Source: Latilactobacillus sakei (GTDB taxonomy: Bacteria > Bacillota > Bacilli > Lactobacillales > Lactobacillaceae). From it: DNA of 64,000 nt. Below the pieces are notes generated by a model. The model worked only from the letters and a program-made list of their open reading frames with translations. It did no database searches and had not been told where the DNA came from. Each line of letters opens with the position of its first letter. Position 1 is the first letter of the stretch. Both the position numbers and the translations under genes were made by a program. Of the stretch, positions 1 through 7,469 are shown piece after piece. The stretch lies in contig CP025839.1 in assembly GCA_002953655.1 (NCBI GenBank), positions 1,054,001 to 1,118,000 of the forward strand, read 5' to 3'.

Positions 1-747
1 ATTGGTGGCGAGCAGTTCACGATGATGGCCGGGCCTTGTTCGGTGGAATCAGCTGACCATATCTTAGCGATGGCTAAAGTGGCCAAGGAAGGTGGCGCAA
101 CTTTACTGCGTGGGGGCGCCTATAAGCCACGGACTTCACCTTACTCATTCCAAGGAATGGGCGAAGCCGGGCTTAAAGCACTCCGCCAAGCAGCCGATGC
201 AACGGGGATGGATGTCATTACAGAAGTCATGGACGAAACCCATGTCGCCCTAATTGCGCAGTACACGGACGTCTTTCAAATTGGGGCCCGGAATATGCAA
301 AACTTTTCATTATTAAAAGCCGTTGGGCAGACGAATATTCCGGTCGCTTTAAAACGCGGTTTAGCAGCCACAGTTGATGATCTATTAAATGCTGCCGAGT
401 ATATCGCAGCCAACGGTAATCAACAGATTATGCTCTTAGAGCGTGGTATTCGGACTTTTGATAATCAATATACGCGTAACACATTTGATTTAAACGCAGT
501 TCCAGTCCTTCAAAAATTATCCCACTATCCAGTGATCGTTGATCCAAGTCATGCGACGGGGGAATGGGACTTGGTGACACCAATGGCCAGAGCCGGCGTG
601 GCAACTGGTGCCAGTGGGATGATGGTTGAAATTCATGATCATCCTGAAGTCGCCTTTTCCGATGGCCCACAAGCGTTGAAACCCGCGACCTATTTGGAAA
701 TGTGTCGCCAGGTCTGGGCAATTGATCAATTGATGCGGACGTGGTAA
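1..747 (+). CDS. aroF: DAHP synthase (3-deoxy-7-phosphoheptulonate synthase), 5' end missing
   Basis: This enzyme condenses phosphoenolpyruvate and erythrose-4-phosphate, the first step of the shikimate pathway in the cytoplasm. The reading frame is open from base 1, so the true start lies upstream of the window. The visible 248 codons contain GPCSVES, the phosphate-binding stretch [15 protein letters not shown], the KRG segment and VDPSHATG. These are typical of the class I beta (KDO8P-synthase-like) family. No chorismate mutase domain is visible in the part shown. The stop is two bases before the preferred aroB ATG, so the two genes are co-transcribed. The family call is secure; the symbol (aroF, aroA or aroG) is a naming convention. 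Confidence 0.93.
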   Translation: MGGEQFTMMAGPCSVESADHILAMAKVAKEGGATLLRGGAYKPRTSPYSFQGMGEAGLKALRQAADATGMDVITEVMDETHVALIAQYTDVFQIGARNMQNFSLLKAVGQTNIPVALKRGLAATVDDLLNAAEYIAANGNQQIMLLERGIRTFDNQYTRNTFDLNAVPVLQKLSHYPVIVDPSHATGEWDLVTPMARAGVATGASGMMVEIHDHPEVAFSDGPQALKPATYLEMCRQVWAIDQLMRTW

Positions 748-749
748 AA

Positions 750-1817
750 ATGCCAACTATTTCGGTTAATTTAACGACGCAAGAATATCAAATTAAAATT
801 GAAACTGGCTTAGCGACTGCAATCGGGCATGAGGTTCAACAAGTGTGGTCTGCACGTAAAATTGCATTGGTCACAGATACGAATGTCGGCCCATTGTATC
901 AAACACAAATTACGGAGCAATTAACGCAAGCCGGTTTTCAGGTCACTGTTCTTACCGTCCCGGCCGGCGAATCCGCTAAGTCTCTCGAACAAGCGATGAT
1001 TCTTTATCAGGCTTTGGTAACGGCCAACTTTAATCGCAGTGATGGTTTGATTGCCCTTGGTGGCGGAGTGGTTGGTGATTTGACGGGCTTTGTCGCCTCA
1101 ACTTATATGCGCGGTTTACCATTTATTCAAATCCCCACTTCCTTATTGGCGCAAGTCGATAGTAGCGTCGGTGGCAAAACCGCGCTTGATTTACCGGCGG
1201 GAAAAAATTTAGTCGGGACTTTTTATCAACCGGGCCTCGTTTTAATTGATCCGCAAATGCTCGAGACATTACCGCAACGGCAGTTAGTCACTGGTTACGC
1301 TGAAGTGGTCAAAGTAGCGGCTTTAGTCGGTGCCGATTTTTGGAACCTCGTTCAACAAATCGCATCGCCGACTGCAATTTTGGATAAAGCACCAGAACTG
1401 ATTACGCGTAGTATTGCCTATAAAGCACAGATTGTGATGGCGGATGTCCAAGAGAGTGGTCAACGACGGTTGTTGAATTTCGGTCATACAATTGGCCATG
1501 CTGTTGAGTCTTTGGCAAACGGTGAGCTAACGCATGGCGAAGCAGTTAGTATCGGGTTAGTTGCGATGAGCCGCCTTTTCGAACAACCGACTCAAATTGC
1601 GGCCCAACTACAAACCGTGCTGGAACGGGTTGGCTTACCGGTCACGCACCCGTTATTACAATCACCTGCATTATTTGAGAAAATTGCGCATGACAAGAAG
1701 AATCAAGGCGCTCTGATTAACATCGTTTATTTAAAAGCAATCGGACAGCCGACGATTTTACAACTACCATTAACCCAATTTAGTGCCCAATTAAAGATGA
1801 AACGGCGCTCGTTTTAG
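750..1817 (+). CDS. aroB: 3-dehydroquinate synthase
   Basis: AroB makes 3-dehydroquinate from DAHP with NAD and a divalent metal, shikimate step two. The protein carries the NAD-binding GGGVVGD motif near residue 105, the DSSVGGK motif near 142 and the metal-binding HTIGHAVE near 247. A GTG at 741 that overlaps the aroF stop is an alternative start in the same frame; neither start has a strong Shine-Dalgarno sequence, and the ATG is preferred. The length (355 aa) is normal. The last residues (LKMKRRSF) are unlike the family, and the +1 frame continues a plausible coding stretch past the stop (see findings). A small C-terminal frameshift or a gene remnant is therefore possible. Confidence 0.93.
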   Translation: MPTISVNLTTQEYQIKIETGLATAIGHEVQQVWSARKIALVTDTNVGPLYQTQITEQLTQAGFQVTVLTVPAGESAKSLEQAMILYQALVTANFNRSDGLIALGGGVVGDLTGFVASTYMRGLPFIQIPTSLLAQVDSSVGGKTALDLPAGKNLVGTFYQPGLVLIDPQMLETLPQRQLVTGYAEVVKVAALVGADFWNLVQQIASPTAILDKAPELITRSIAYKAQIVMADVQESGQRRLLNFGHTIGHAVESLANGELTHGEAVSIGLVAMSRLFEQPTQIAAQLQTVLERVGLPVTHPLLQSPALFEKIAHDKKNQGALINIVYLKAIGQPTILQLPLTQFSAQLKMKRRSF

Positions 1818-1894
1818 AAAATACTGGTAACCGGCAGGCAGATACTTTACAATTAGACTAGATTGAAACTGATTTACAGGGGTTGATTCACTAG

Positions 1895-2425
1895 ATGCAG
1901 TTAATTTTAATTGGGTTTATGGGTTCTGGTAAAACAACCATTGCGCGTAAAGTCGCACATCATTTCAAGAGCGATTGGATTGATTTGGACAAATACATCA
2001 TGCAGGAACAACAGATGACAATTAATGAAATTTTTGCCGTTAAAGGTCAATCCGCGTTTCGACAGATGGAATTTGAAGCACTTGCAAAATTGATTCAAGA
2101 AGATGTCGTCATTGCAACCGGTGGCGGGGTGGTTGATGACGCACAGACGCGCTATCTACTAGAACAAAGTGGCATCCCCATCTTTTACTTAAATGGGAGT
2201 TATGAGGCGCATTGGCGCCGCGTTTCGCGCAATGATCGCCGACCATTGGTCAATCAACTTGGCCACGATGGTTTACGCGAATTATATCACGAACGACGTC
2301 CTAAATATTATCGTTTGGCAGACTATACAATCTTCTTCCAACATAAAACACCAAACATGATGTTGACGGAAATTGAAGGTCAATTGCCGCGGATTCAAAA
2401 AAAACTGGCTAAGCGACATACTTAG
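1895..2425 (+). CDS. aroK: Shikimate kinase
   Basis: Shikimate kinase phosphorylates shikimate at the 3-OH with ATP. The N-terminus has a perfect P-loop, GFMGSGKTT (residues 8-16), followed by DLD (residues 31-33) and a GGG motif near residue 76, all of which bind the nucleotide or shikimate. The 176 aa length fits the family. An AGGGG ribosome site lies about 12 bp before the ATG. Only 77 bp separate it from aroB. The aroA, aroC and tyrA genes that sit between them in many lactic acid bacteria are not here. The stop codon lies inside the right arm of a rho-independent terminator. Confidence 0.94.
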   Translation: MQLILIGFMGSGKTTIARKVAHHFKSDWIDLDKYIMQEQQMTINEIFAVKGQSAFRQMEFEALAKLIQEDVVIATGGGVVDDAQTRYLLEQSGIPIFYLNGSYEAHWRRVSRNDRRPLVNQLGHDGLRELYHERRPKYYRLADYTIFFQHKTPNMMLTEIEGQLPRIQKKLAKRHT

Positions 2426-2436
2426 CCAGTTTTTTG
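2401..2436 (+). terminator. Rho-independent terminator of the aro operon
   Basis: A 13-bp stem (arms 2401-2413 and 2421-2433, core ACTGGCTAAG/CTTAGCCAGT) is followed by a T run. It overlaps the last codons of aroK, so the stop codon is embedded in the hairpin. Confidence 0.88.
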
Positions 2437-2510
2437 ATGGGAAAAAGCATATCATTCGCTTTTTGAGAACGTTTACAGGTATGATGTAAGGAGAAAGAGG
2501 AGGGATACCC

Positions 2511-3110
2511 ATGACTTTTAAATTACCAGCATTACCGTATGAGTATGTTGCTTTAGAACCATATATCGACTCCGAAACAATGCATCTGCATCATGATAAG
2601 CATCATAAGACTTATGTGACGAAGTTAAACGCGGCCTTGGCAAAACACCCCGATTTAGCTAGTAAATCGCTCCATGACTTATTAACACATATTGATGATC
2701 TTCCTGAGTCACTACAGACACCGGTCCGCAATAACGCAGGGGGCCACGCTAACCATAGCTTTTTCTGGCGGATTCTCACTGAAAATGCCCCACTGATGCC
2801 AACGGGTGAATTATTAGAAAAAATCGAAGCCCGGTTTGGTAAATTTAAAGACTTTCAAGCGGAATTCAATAAGGCCGCACTAGGCGTTTTTGGTTCTGGT
2901 TGGGCATGGTTAGTCGTTGATCATGATGGTGAACTGCAGATCATGACCACTCCTAACCAAGATTCACCAATTATGAGTGGTAATCGCCCATTGATCGGCC
3001 TCGATGTTTGGGAACATGCTTATTATTTGAAATATCAGAATAATCGCATTGACTATATCGAGAACTTTTGGAAAATAATTAATTGGCCGCTTGTGGCGGA
3101 ATTAATCTAA
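2511..3110 (+). CDS. sodA: Superoxide dismutase (Mn/Fe family)
   Basis: This cytoplasmic enzyme dismutates superoxide. All four metal ligands are recognisable: His27 in MHLHHDKHH, the His in GGHANHSFFW, and the Asp and His in DVWEHAYYL. The FGSGWAWLVV block is also present. The length (199 aa) is typical, and the residues around the metal site fit a manganese-preferring enzyme, though metal choice cannot be read with certainty. The start is set by a strong GGAGAAAGAGGAGGG ribosome site just upstream. The gene stands alone, with the aroK terminator before it and two terminators after it. Confidence 0.96.
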   Translation: MTFKLPALPYEYVALEPYIDSETMHLHHDKHHKTYVTKLNAALAKHPDLASKSLHDLLTHIDDLPESLQTPVRNNAGGHANHSFFWRILTENAPLMPTGELLEKIEARFGKFKDFQAEFNKAALGVFGSGWAWLVVDHDGELQIMTTPNQDSPIMSGNRPLIGLDVWEHAYYLKYQNNRIDYIENFWKIINWPLVAELI

Positions 3111-3124
3111 GCAGTGGCCAATAG

Positions 3125-3180
3125 ATGACAACAACCGGAGTGGTTTCGTGCGTTTCCGCTGGGCGGTTGTCATTTTTTTA
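3125..3180 (+). terminator. Rho-independent terminator after sodA
   Basis: ATGACAAC (3125-3132) pairs with GTTGTCAT (3166-3173), followed by seven T residues. The intervening 33 nt can fold further through CCG/CGG pairs. Confidence 0.75.
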
Positions 3181-3189
3181 TAGATAATC

Positions 3190-3228
3190 AAAAAGAGCTG
3201 GGACAAAATTTTGTCCCAGCTCTTTTTT
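3190..3228. terminator. Perfect-palindrome bidirectional terminator between sodA and the dipeptidase gene
   Basis: The arms AAAAAGAGCTGGGACAAAA and TTTTGTCCCAGCTCTTTTT form a perfect 19-bp inverted repeat with A and T runs on both sides. It can terminate the plus-strand sodA transcript and the minus-strand dipeptidase transcript. GAGCTGGGACAAAATTTTG-type hairpins are, to my knowledge, common between convergent genes in lactobacilli. Confidence 0.88.
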
Positions 3229-3256
3229 GAATATCCGATAACACACTTTTTTTATT

Positions 3257-4693
3257 TTAGAGATTACTATCCGTTGTAAAGTTCAATGGTGAGAGGTTCG
3301 CACTGTCCGTAATGAGCTTAGCGGTGAGGCGTTCCATTTCGTATTGGGCAAGTTGGGCGGCTTTAGCAGAACCTTTGGTCATCAACATCGTCCGTTGGTG
3401 TGCATCGGTTTCAGCTGCAACAAGCTTGTCAGTAGCAACGATATTTTGCACCATCAAACTGTTGATGTGTTTTTGGGTTTGTTCTAAGTCTTTAGCAAAC
3501 TTAGCGTAGTGCGCATCGACTAGAATACCAGCTAATTTATAGGTCCAATAAATTGAGTCTTTCGAGTAATCTTTTGTCCCTTTTTGGTAGTTGACTGGGA
3601 CATCATCAGCACCGGCGTAAAATGGCACGTAGACGCTCTGTGCAGTCACCCCCATCGCTAACCAGTGGATACCGCTGACATCAACAGGGCGGTTAGGGCG
3701 CATTTGAAGAATATGTGATTCTTGTGTCTTCGCTAAACTAATTGGGCGGAAAGCATGTTTTTCTTGTGGTGTGCCGTGACCAATTGGATCGTAGACGGTC
3801 CCTTCATAGTGCGAGCCTAGAATTTGCGCGACATCTTCAACTTGAATGGGGGCATCAGGTTGGCGTAAGAAGGGCAGGTTAAAGTCTTGTGGTTGTTGTT
3901 CAACAGACGGTGTTAACAATTTTTGGCCGTACCAAACCCGTGGTGTGTTGTAAACGAGGTCACTTTGATCTTGTGTCCCAAAGATGTTGCGGAAATTAAA
4001 CGGTGTACCAGCTTGCCAGAGGTGGTTATCACGAGCAAAGTCTTGAAGTCCCTCAGAAGTCATGAAGGCCTCTGGTTGGTCAAAATCAACTTCTTGAATG
4101 GCGAGTTGGTTGGCCACGACAGCGTAACTATCATCAGGAATTCGTTGCGCGACCCAGTGATGACCACTACCGATTTCTAGGTACCACACTTCATCAACGT
4201 CTGAGAAAAGGATACCGTTACTTTCGGTGGTGCCGTATTCACTGACAATCGCACCTAATCGTGCCACCCCTTCGCGGGCCGTTTTCACGTATGGTAAAAC
4301 CACAGTGATCATGGCTTCTTCAGCAATGCCGTTATCGATGTAGGGATCGAAGCCGAGCACGCGACTATTGCTATAGGCACTTTCGGTCCCACTCATAGCT
4401 ACGCCATATTCATTGATACCATCTTCTTCGAATAAGCCGTATTCATCAGTCCATTCGGGGGTTGCGGTATATTTAGCGGCTTCTAGTGGTAGATCAAGCG
4501 TAAAGCCGGTGTCTTTTGAAACAAAGTGAGGAGCTTTCGTTAATTGTTGGTGGGGATGAATCACCATGTGTTTAGGCCAAGCAGCTTGGCTATCTTCGTT
4601 CCGGGCGATTAAGGTCGAGCCATCTGCGCTCGCTTTTTTACCAACCAGAACACTGGTACAGGCGGTTAATTGACGATAAAGGGGTTCACTCAT
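3257..4693 (-). CDS. pepD: C69-family dipeptidase (PepD type)
   Basis: Family C69 dipeptidases cleave a wide range of dipeptides in the cytoplasm, the last step of peptide use in lactic acid bacteria. The 478-aa length and the N-terminus MSEPLYRQLTACTSVLVGKKAS match the family. The nucleophile Cys lies near residue 12, followed by the DGSTLIARNED block. In related enzymes the Cys becomes N-terminal by autoprocessing; that is an inference here. A TTTGGAGGCATT ribosome site precedes the ATG. The gene is monocistronic and shares a terminator with sodA. Lactobacilli usually carry several pepD paralogues, so the exact letter (pepDA, pepDB and so on) is not assigned. Confidence 0.92.
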   Translation of the reverse strand: MSEPLYRQLTACTSVLVGKKASADGSTLIARNEDSQAAWPKHMVIHPHQQLTKAPHFVSKDTGFTLDLPLEAAKYTATPEWTDEYGLFEEDGINEYGVAMSGTESAYSNSRVLGFDPYIDNGIAEEAMITVVLPYVKTAREGVARLGAIVSEYGTTESNGILFSDVDEVWYLEIGSGHHWVAQRIPDDSYAVVANQLAIQEVDFDQPEAFMTSEGLQDFARDNHLWQAGTPFNFRNIFGTQDQSDLVYNTPRVWYGQKLLTPSVEQQPQDFNLPFLRQPDAPIQVEDVAQILGSHYEGTVYDPIGHGTPQEKHAFRPISLAKTQESHILQMRPNRPVDVSGIHWLAMGVTAQSVYVPFYAGADDVPVNYQKGTKDYSKDSIYWTYKLAGILVDAHYAKFAKDLEQTQKHINSLMVQNIVATDKLVAAETDAHQRTMLMTKGSAKAAQLAQYEMERLTAKLITDSANLSPLNFTTDSNL

Positions 4694-4825
4694 AATAATG
4701 CCTCCAAATAAATTCGATATTAATGCTCATTATACAATCTTTTAGGGGAAAACACAGCAATTACCGTTGCCCAATTGCGCTAAAACAGGCATAATAATAG
4801 TATTCGAAAAAAGGAGGCTATTATT

Positions 4826-5014
4826 ATGCCATTAGTACACATCGATCTGATTGCTGGTCGTAGTCAAGCACAATTAAAACAACTTTGTGCTGACGTGACC
4901 GAAGCAATCTCAAAAAACACAGGGGCCCCTGCAGAACACGTGCATGTTGTCTTAAATGAAATGCAACCAGACCGTTACTCAGTAGGCGGCGTTTTAAAAA
5001 GCGACGAAAAATAA
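4826..5014 (+). CDS. 4-oxalocrotonate tautomerase family protein
   Basis: This small 62-aa protein starts MPLVHIDLIAGRS. After removal of Met, the catalytic Pro1 typical of the tautomerase superfamily would be exposed. Members form hexamers that ketonise enol substrates; the natural substrate of the lactobacillar proteins is unknown. An AAGGAGG site 8 bp before the ATG fixes the start. The stop codon is followed immediately by the first of two tandem structured repeats, and a terminator lies beyond them, so the transcript would have a long structured 3' tail. Confidence 0.9.
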   Translation: MPLVHIDLIAGRSQAQLKQLCADVTEAISKNTGAPAEHVHVVLNEMQPDRYSVGGVLKSDEK

Positions 5015-5130
5015 AGTGCGACGTCAGATGGTCATACGCTGAGGATTAGTCTAATACCGTGAATGAGCGGCGTAGCCGATCGTTTGCGGTATGTAACTAA
5101 CCGGAAGCGTATATCTGACGGAGCACGTTT
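5015..5130 (+). repeat. Structured dispersed repeat, copy A
   Basis: This is a full copy of the ~117-nt family. It starts AGTGC directly after the tautomerase TAA and ends GCACGTTT. It folds as nested stems: GTGC/GCAC (5016-5019 with 5123-5126), CGTCAGAT/ATCTGACG, ATACG/CGTAT, GG(A)TTAG/CTAACC, ATACCG/CGGTAT and an apical CGGC-GTA-GCCG. The conserved hinge text is CTGAGGATTAG, GTGAATGAGCG and CTAACCGGAAG. The function is unknown. Confidence 0.85.
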
Positions 5131-5247
5131 AGAGTGCGTTTAAAGCGATTTGACTCTGAGCATTAGCACAGTGTTGCGAATGATCGACAAAGTCGATTGT
5201 TTGCAATACGAAACTAAGCACAAGAGTCAGCTTTAAAAAGCACGTTT
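5131..5247 (+). repeat. Structured dispersed repeat, copy B (tandem to A)
   Basis: Copy B abuts copy A in the same orientation. Its outer stem sequence is different (TTTAAAG/CTTTAAA, GACTCT/AGAGTC), and the inner stems become GC(A)TTAG/CTAAGC and TCGAC-AAA-GTCGA. Pairing is kept while bases change, which is compensatory covariation. Hinge words such as CTGAGCATTAG and GAATGA are kept. Confidence 0.83.
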
Positions 5248-5254
5248 CAGCCAT

Positions 5255-5292
5255 CAAAAAAGCGATTCGACTAAACTGTCGAATCGCTTTTT
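5255..5292. terminator. Bidirectional terminator between repeats A/B and the HAD phosphatase
   Basis: AAAAAAGCGATTCGAC (5256-5271) pairs with GTCGAATCGCTTTTT (5278-5292) around a six-base loop. A and T runs on both sides serve the tautomerase transcript (plus) and the HAD gene (minus). Confidence 0.9.
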
Positions 5293-5293
5293 G

Positions 5294-6103
5294 TTAGCCC
5301 ATTTTAAAATATTGGCGTAAATAATTCGCCACACCATCTTGTGCGTTGGTTAGTGGGGTAATATCATCTGCGATTGCTTTGACTGGTGCGATCGCATTTT
5401 GCATCGCCACCCCAGTGCCGGCATAGGCCAACATGTCTAAGTCATTACTTTCATCACCAAAGGCGATAATGTCGGCTTGATCAATTTGGTAATGATTTGC
5501 TAAGCGTTCAAGACCCGTTGTCTTTTGGATGCCGTGGTGCACAATTTCTAAGACGCTGGCGGGGCCACCCCATGTATTAACGGAAACTTGGGGGAATTGG
5601 CGTAAAATTTCAGCCCGTAAAGCAGCTTGGTCCTCGCGTTCGACAAAGACCGTTACAGCTGCTGGATCTTGTTGCAGTGATTCCCGCGTTAGGATTTCAT
5701 CTGATTTGAGCGTTGCTGGGAAAAATGAAAAAGTATTGCTGTAAGCTTGATCAGCTAAAAACATTGTTTTTCCTTCAGCAGCAATCATCTGAATTTTAAA
5801 ACGTTCTTTTAATTGGAAGAGGCTAAAAACGACGTCCTTATTAATGGTATATTGATATTCGTCGGACCAATTTTGCCCAGGAATATGCATGAGGGCGCCG
5901 TTAAAATTGACCATCGGTGAAGTGAGTCCTAATTGATGATAGAAAGGTTCACTCAAGCGATTAGGCCGACCAGTCACAATGCTGACAATGTGGCCAGCTG
6001 ATTGTAGTTGGGTGAGTGTTTCTTGTGTTTTAAGTGAAATTTTAGCTTCTGGATTTAAAGTCGTGCCATCCAGGTCTAGAGCGATTAATTTTTGGTGCAT
6101 CAT
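5294..6103 (-). CDS. Cof-type HAD family IIB phosphatase
   Basis: This is a haloacid-dehalogenase phosphatase of the Cof/YidA type, acting on phosphorylated sugars or cofactors; the substrate cannot be read from sequence. Motif I is DLDGT with catalytic Asp10 and Asp12. Motif II is the SIVTGR segment, and motif IV is GDESNDLDML near residue 215. The length (269 aa) is normal for the type IIB cap. A GAGGAGG site precedes two adjacent ATG codons, either of which could be used. It is a single gene with its own promoter region. Confidence 0.88.
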   Translation of the reverse strand: MMHQKLIALDLDGTTLNPEAKISLKTQETLTQLQSAGHIVSIVTGRPNRLSEPFYHQLGLTSPMVNFNGALMHIPGQNWSDEYQYTINKDVVFSLFQLKERFKIQMIAAEGKTMFLADQAYSNTFSFFPATLKSDEILTRESLQQDPAAVTVFVEREDQAALRAEILRQFPQVSVNTWGGPASVLEIVHHGIQKTTGLERLANHYQIDQADIIAFGDESNDLDMLAYAGTGVAMQNAIAPVKAIADDITPLTNAQDGVANYLRQYFKMG

Positions 6104-6173
6104 AGGGCCTCCTCTAAAGGGTACTTAAGCTATCATTCTAGGGATAAACGATTCAATTGTCAATCAACCTGTA

Positions 6174-6202
6174 TTGTATCTAAAGCGGTTAAACAGTATA
6201 AT
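6174..6202 (+). promoter_or_regulatory. Sigma-70 type promoter of the SufT/PaaD-like gene
   Basis: TTGTAT (6174-6179) and TATAAT (6197-6202) are separated by 17 bp, upstream of a GGAGG ribosome site and the ATG at 6235. Confidence 0.7.
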
Positions 6203-6234
6203 AAAGCTATTGAAATAGCGTAGGAGGCAGTCAG

Positions 6235-6582
6235 ATGGCAGATGAAGAAATGAACACGCAACAAGACGATTCAGCAATCGAAGATTTAAAAGAACGGATT
6301 TTAGCGGCGCTAGAAACCGTCATTGATCCTGAATTGGGGATTGATATTGTTAATCTAGGCCTTGTCTACGGTCTTAACCTAGATGAAAAGGGCCTATGTA
6401 CAATCGATATGACGTTGACAACGATGGGCTGTCCTTTAACAGACGTCTTAACGGATTCAATTCATCAAGCACTTGCAAAGGTCCCAGAGGTCAAAGATGT
6501 GAAGGTTAATCTCGTTTGGTATCCGGCTTGGGACACCAGTAAGATGTCACGGTATGCACGAATTGCCTTAGGGATTCGTTAA
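6235..6582 (+). CDS. DUF59/SufT-PaaD-like iron-sulfur assembly factor
   Basis: This 115-aa member of the MIP18/DUF59 family is linked to iron-sulfur cluster maturation. The family signature DPELGIDIVNLGLVY starts at Asp31. The conserved Cys66 lies in the TTMGCPLTD loop, followed by VKVNLVWYPAW. An acidic tail of about 15 residues precedes the domain. The gene has a clear promoter and terminator of its own and no suf genes next to it. The biochemical role is inferred from the family. Confidence 0.88.
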   Translation: MADEEMNTQQDDSAIEDLKERILAALETVIDPELGIDIVNLGLVYGLNLDEKGLCTIDMTLTTMGCPLTDVLTDSIHQALAKVPEVKDVKVNLVWYPAWDTSKMSRYARIALGIR

Positions 6583-6594
6583 TCCGATTCGTAT

Positions 6595-6630
6595 GAGCCG
6601 CCTCCTTTAACTTGAATGAGGCGGTTTTTT
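6595..6630 (+). terminator. Rho-independent terminator after the DUF59 gene
   Basis: CCGCCTC (6598-6604) pairs with GAGGCGG (6618-6624), followed by a run of six T residues. Confidence 0.85.
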
Positions 6631-6649
6631 ATGTTATTTAGTCTAAGAA

Positions 6650-7447
6650 ATGAGTGGAATAATGACCCAAGAAACCTACCTAGCACAGTTAAAGCAAAGT
6701 GCCATCTTTTTTAAAAAGATACCGCAACTGACGGCACAGTTTCAAGCGATTGAAGCAAGTTTAGTACGCTTACAGCAAAAACAGTTACCACAACACAATC
6801 TCCCAGTGCTCGGGATTGACGAATCACTCTATCTAACGTTATTATTGGCAGCAGAGCAGGGCCAGTTCAAGGCGGTCTCTTCACAGCAATTACAAGCACA
6901 AATTCAAAAGACGGACCATTTACTTCGGAATTATCGCCAATATTTGCAAAATCAATTCGGTATGTGGGCTTATATTAGTCAGGATTTAACGGATAGTCTG
7001 GTGCAACAGTTTCCTAATTGGCGTTTTTTGGAAATCATGGCCGGTAACGGCTATCTGAGCGCCGGTTTAAAGGCGGCAGGTGCTCGGCAGGTTATTTGTA
7101 CGGATAGTTTGGCCTGGACGAGCGAAAACCAAACAGGACGCCAATTATTGACGCAAGTAGCTCCCCTCGATGCACAAGCAGCGATTGAACAATATGGTAA
7201 TCAAGTGGATGCCGTGTTAATGTCGTGGTCGCCCAATGGTGTGCCGATTGATTTGGCTGTCTTAAATCAACTGCGACAATTAGAAAAGGGACCCGTGCTT
7301 TTGTGTTTGGGTGAGCGCTATGGTGCCACGAATAGTACTGAGTTCTGGGATGCCGCTCATTTTCATAATGATCAACGCTTATCGCGAGTTAATCGCTATT
7401 TACGGCCATTTGATTTAATGCGTGATCGGTTTTATTGGATTCAATAA
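6650..7447 (+). CDS. Methyltransferase-like protein, SAM-binding fold
   Basis: The first ~120 residues are predicted helical with no recognised motif. Next comes FLEIMAGNGYLSAGLKAAGA (from about residue 126), which resembles the glycine-rich motif I of class I SAM-dependent methyltransferases, then an acidic CTDS at the position of motif II. A typical NPPY or DPPY motif is absent; the expected place reads LMSWSPNG, so the target is unclear and activity is uncertain. A second ATG at 6662 with a better placed GAGTGG could be the real start. The next gene starts about 20 bp downstream, behind an AAGGAGG, so they form an operon. Confidence 0.72.
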   Translation: MSGIMTQETYLAQLKQSAIFFKKIPQLTAQFQAIEASLVRLQQKQLPQHNLPVLGIDESLYLTLLLAAEQGQFKAVSSQQLQAQIQKTDHLLRNYRQYLQNQFGMWAYISQDLTDSLVQQFPNWRFLEIMAGNGYLSAGLKAAGARQVICTDSLAWTSENQTGRQLLTQVAPLDAQAAIEQYGNQVDAVLMSWSPNGVPIDLAVLNQLRQLEKGPVLLCLGERYGATNSTEFWDAAHFHNDQRLSRVNRYLRPFDLMRDRFYWIQ

Positions 7448-7469
7448 CGTATCAAGGAGGAATCAGCGT

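Noticed and set aside
5015-5247. Integron attC-like interpretation of the repeats
   Set aside because: Tandem palindromic units at gene ends recall attC sites, but the required RYYYAAC/GTTRRRY core pairs are not found and no integron integrase is adjacent.
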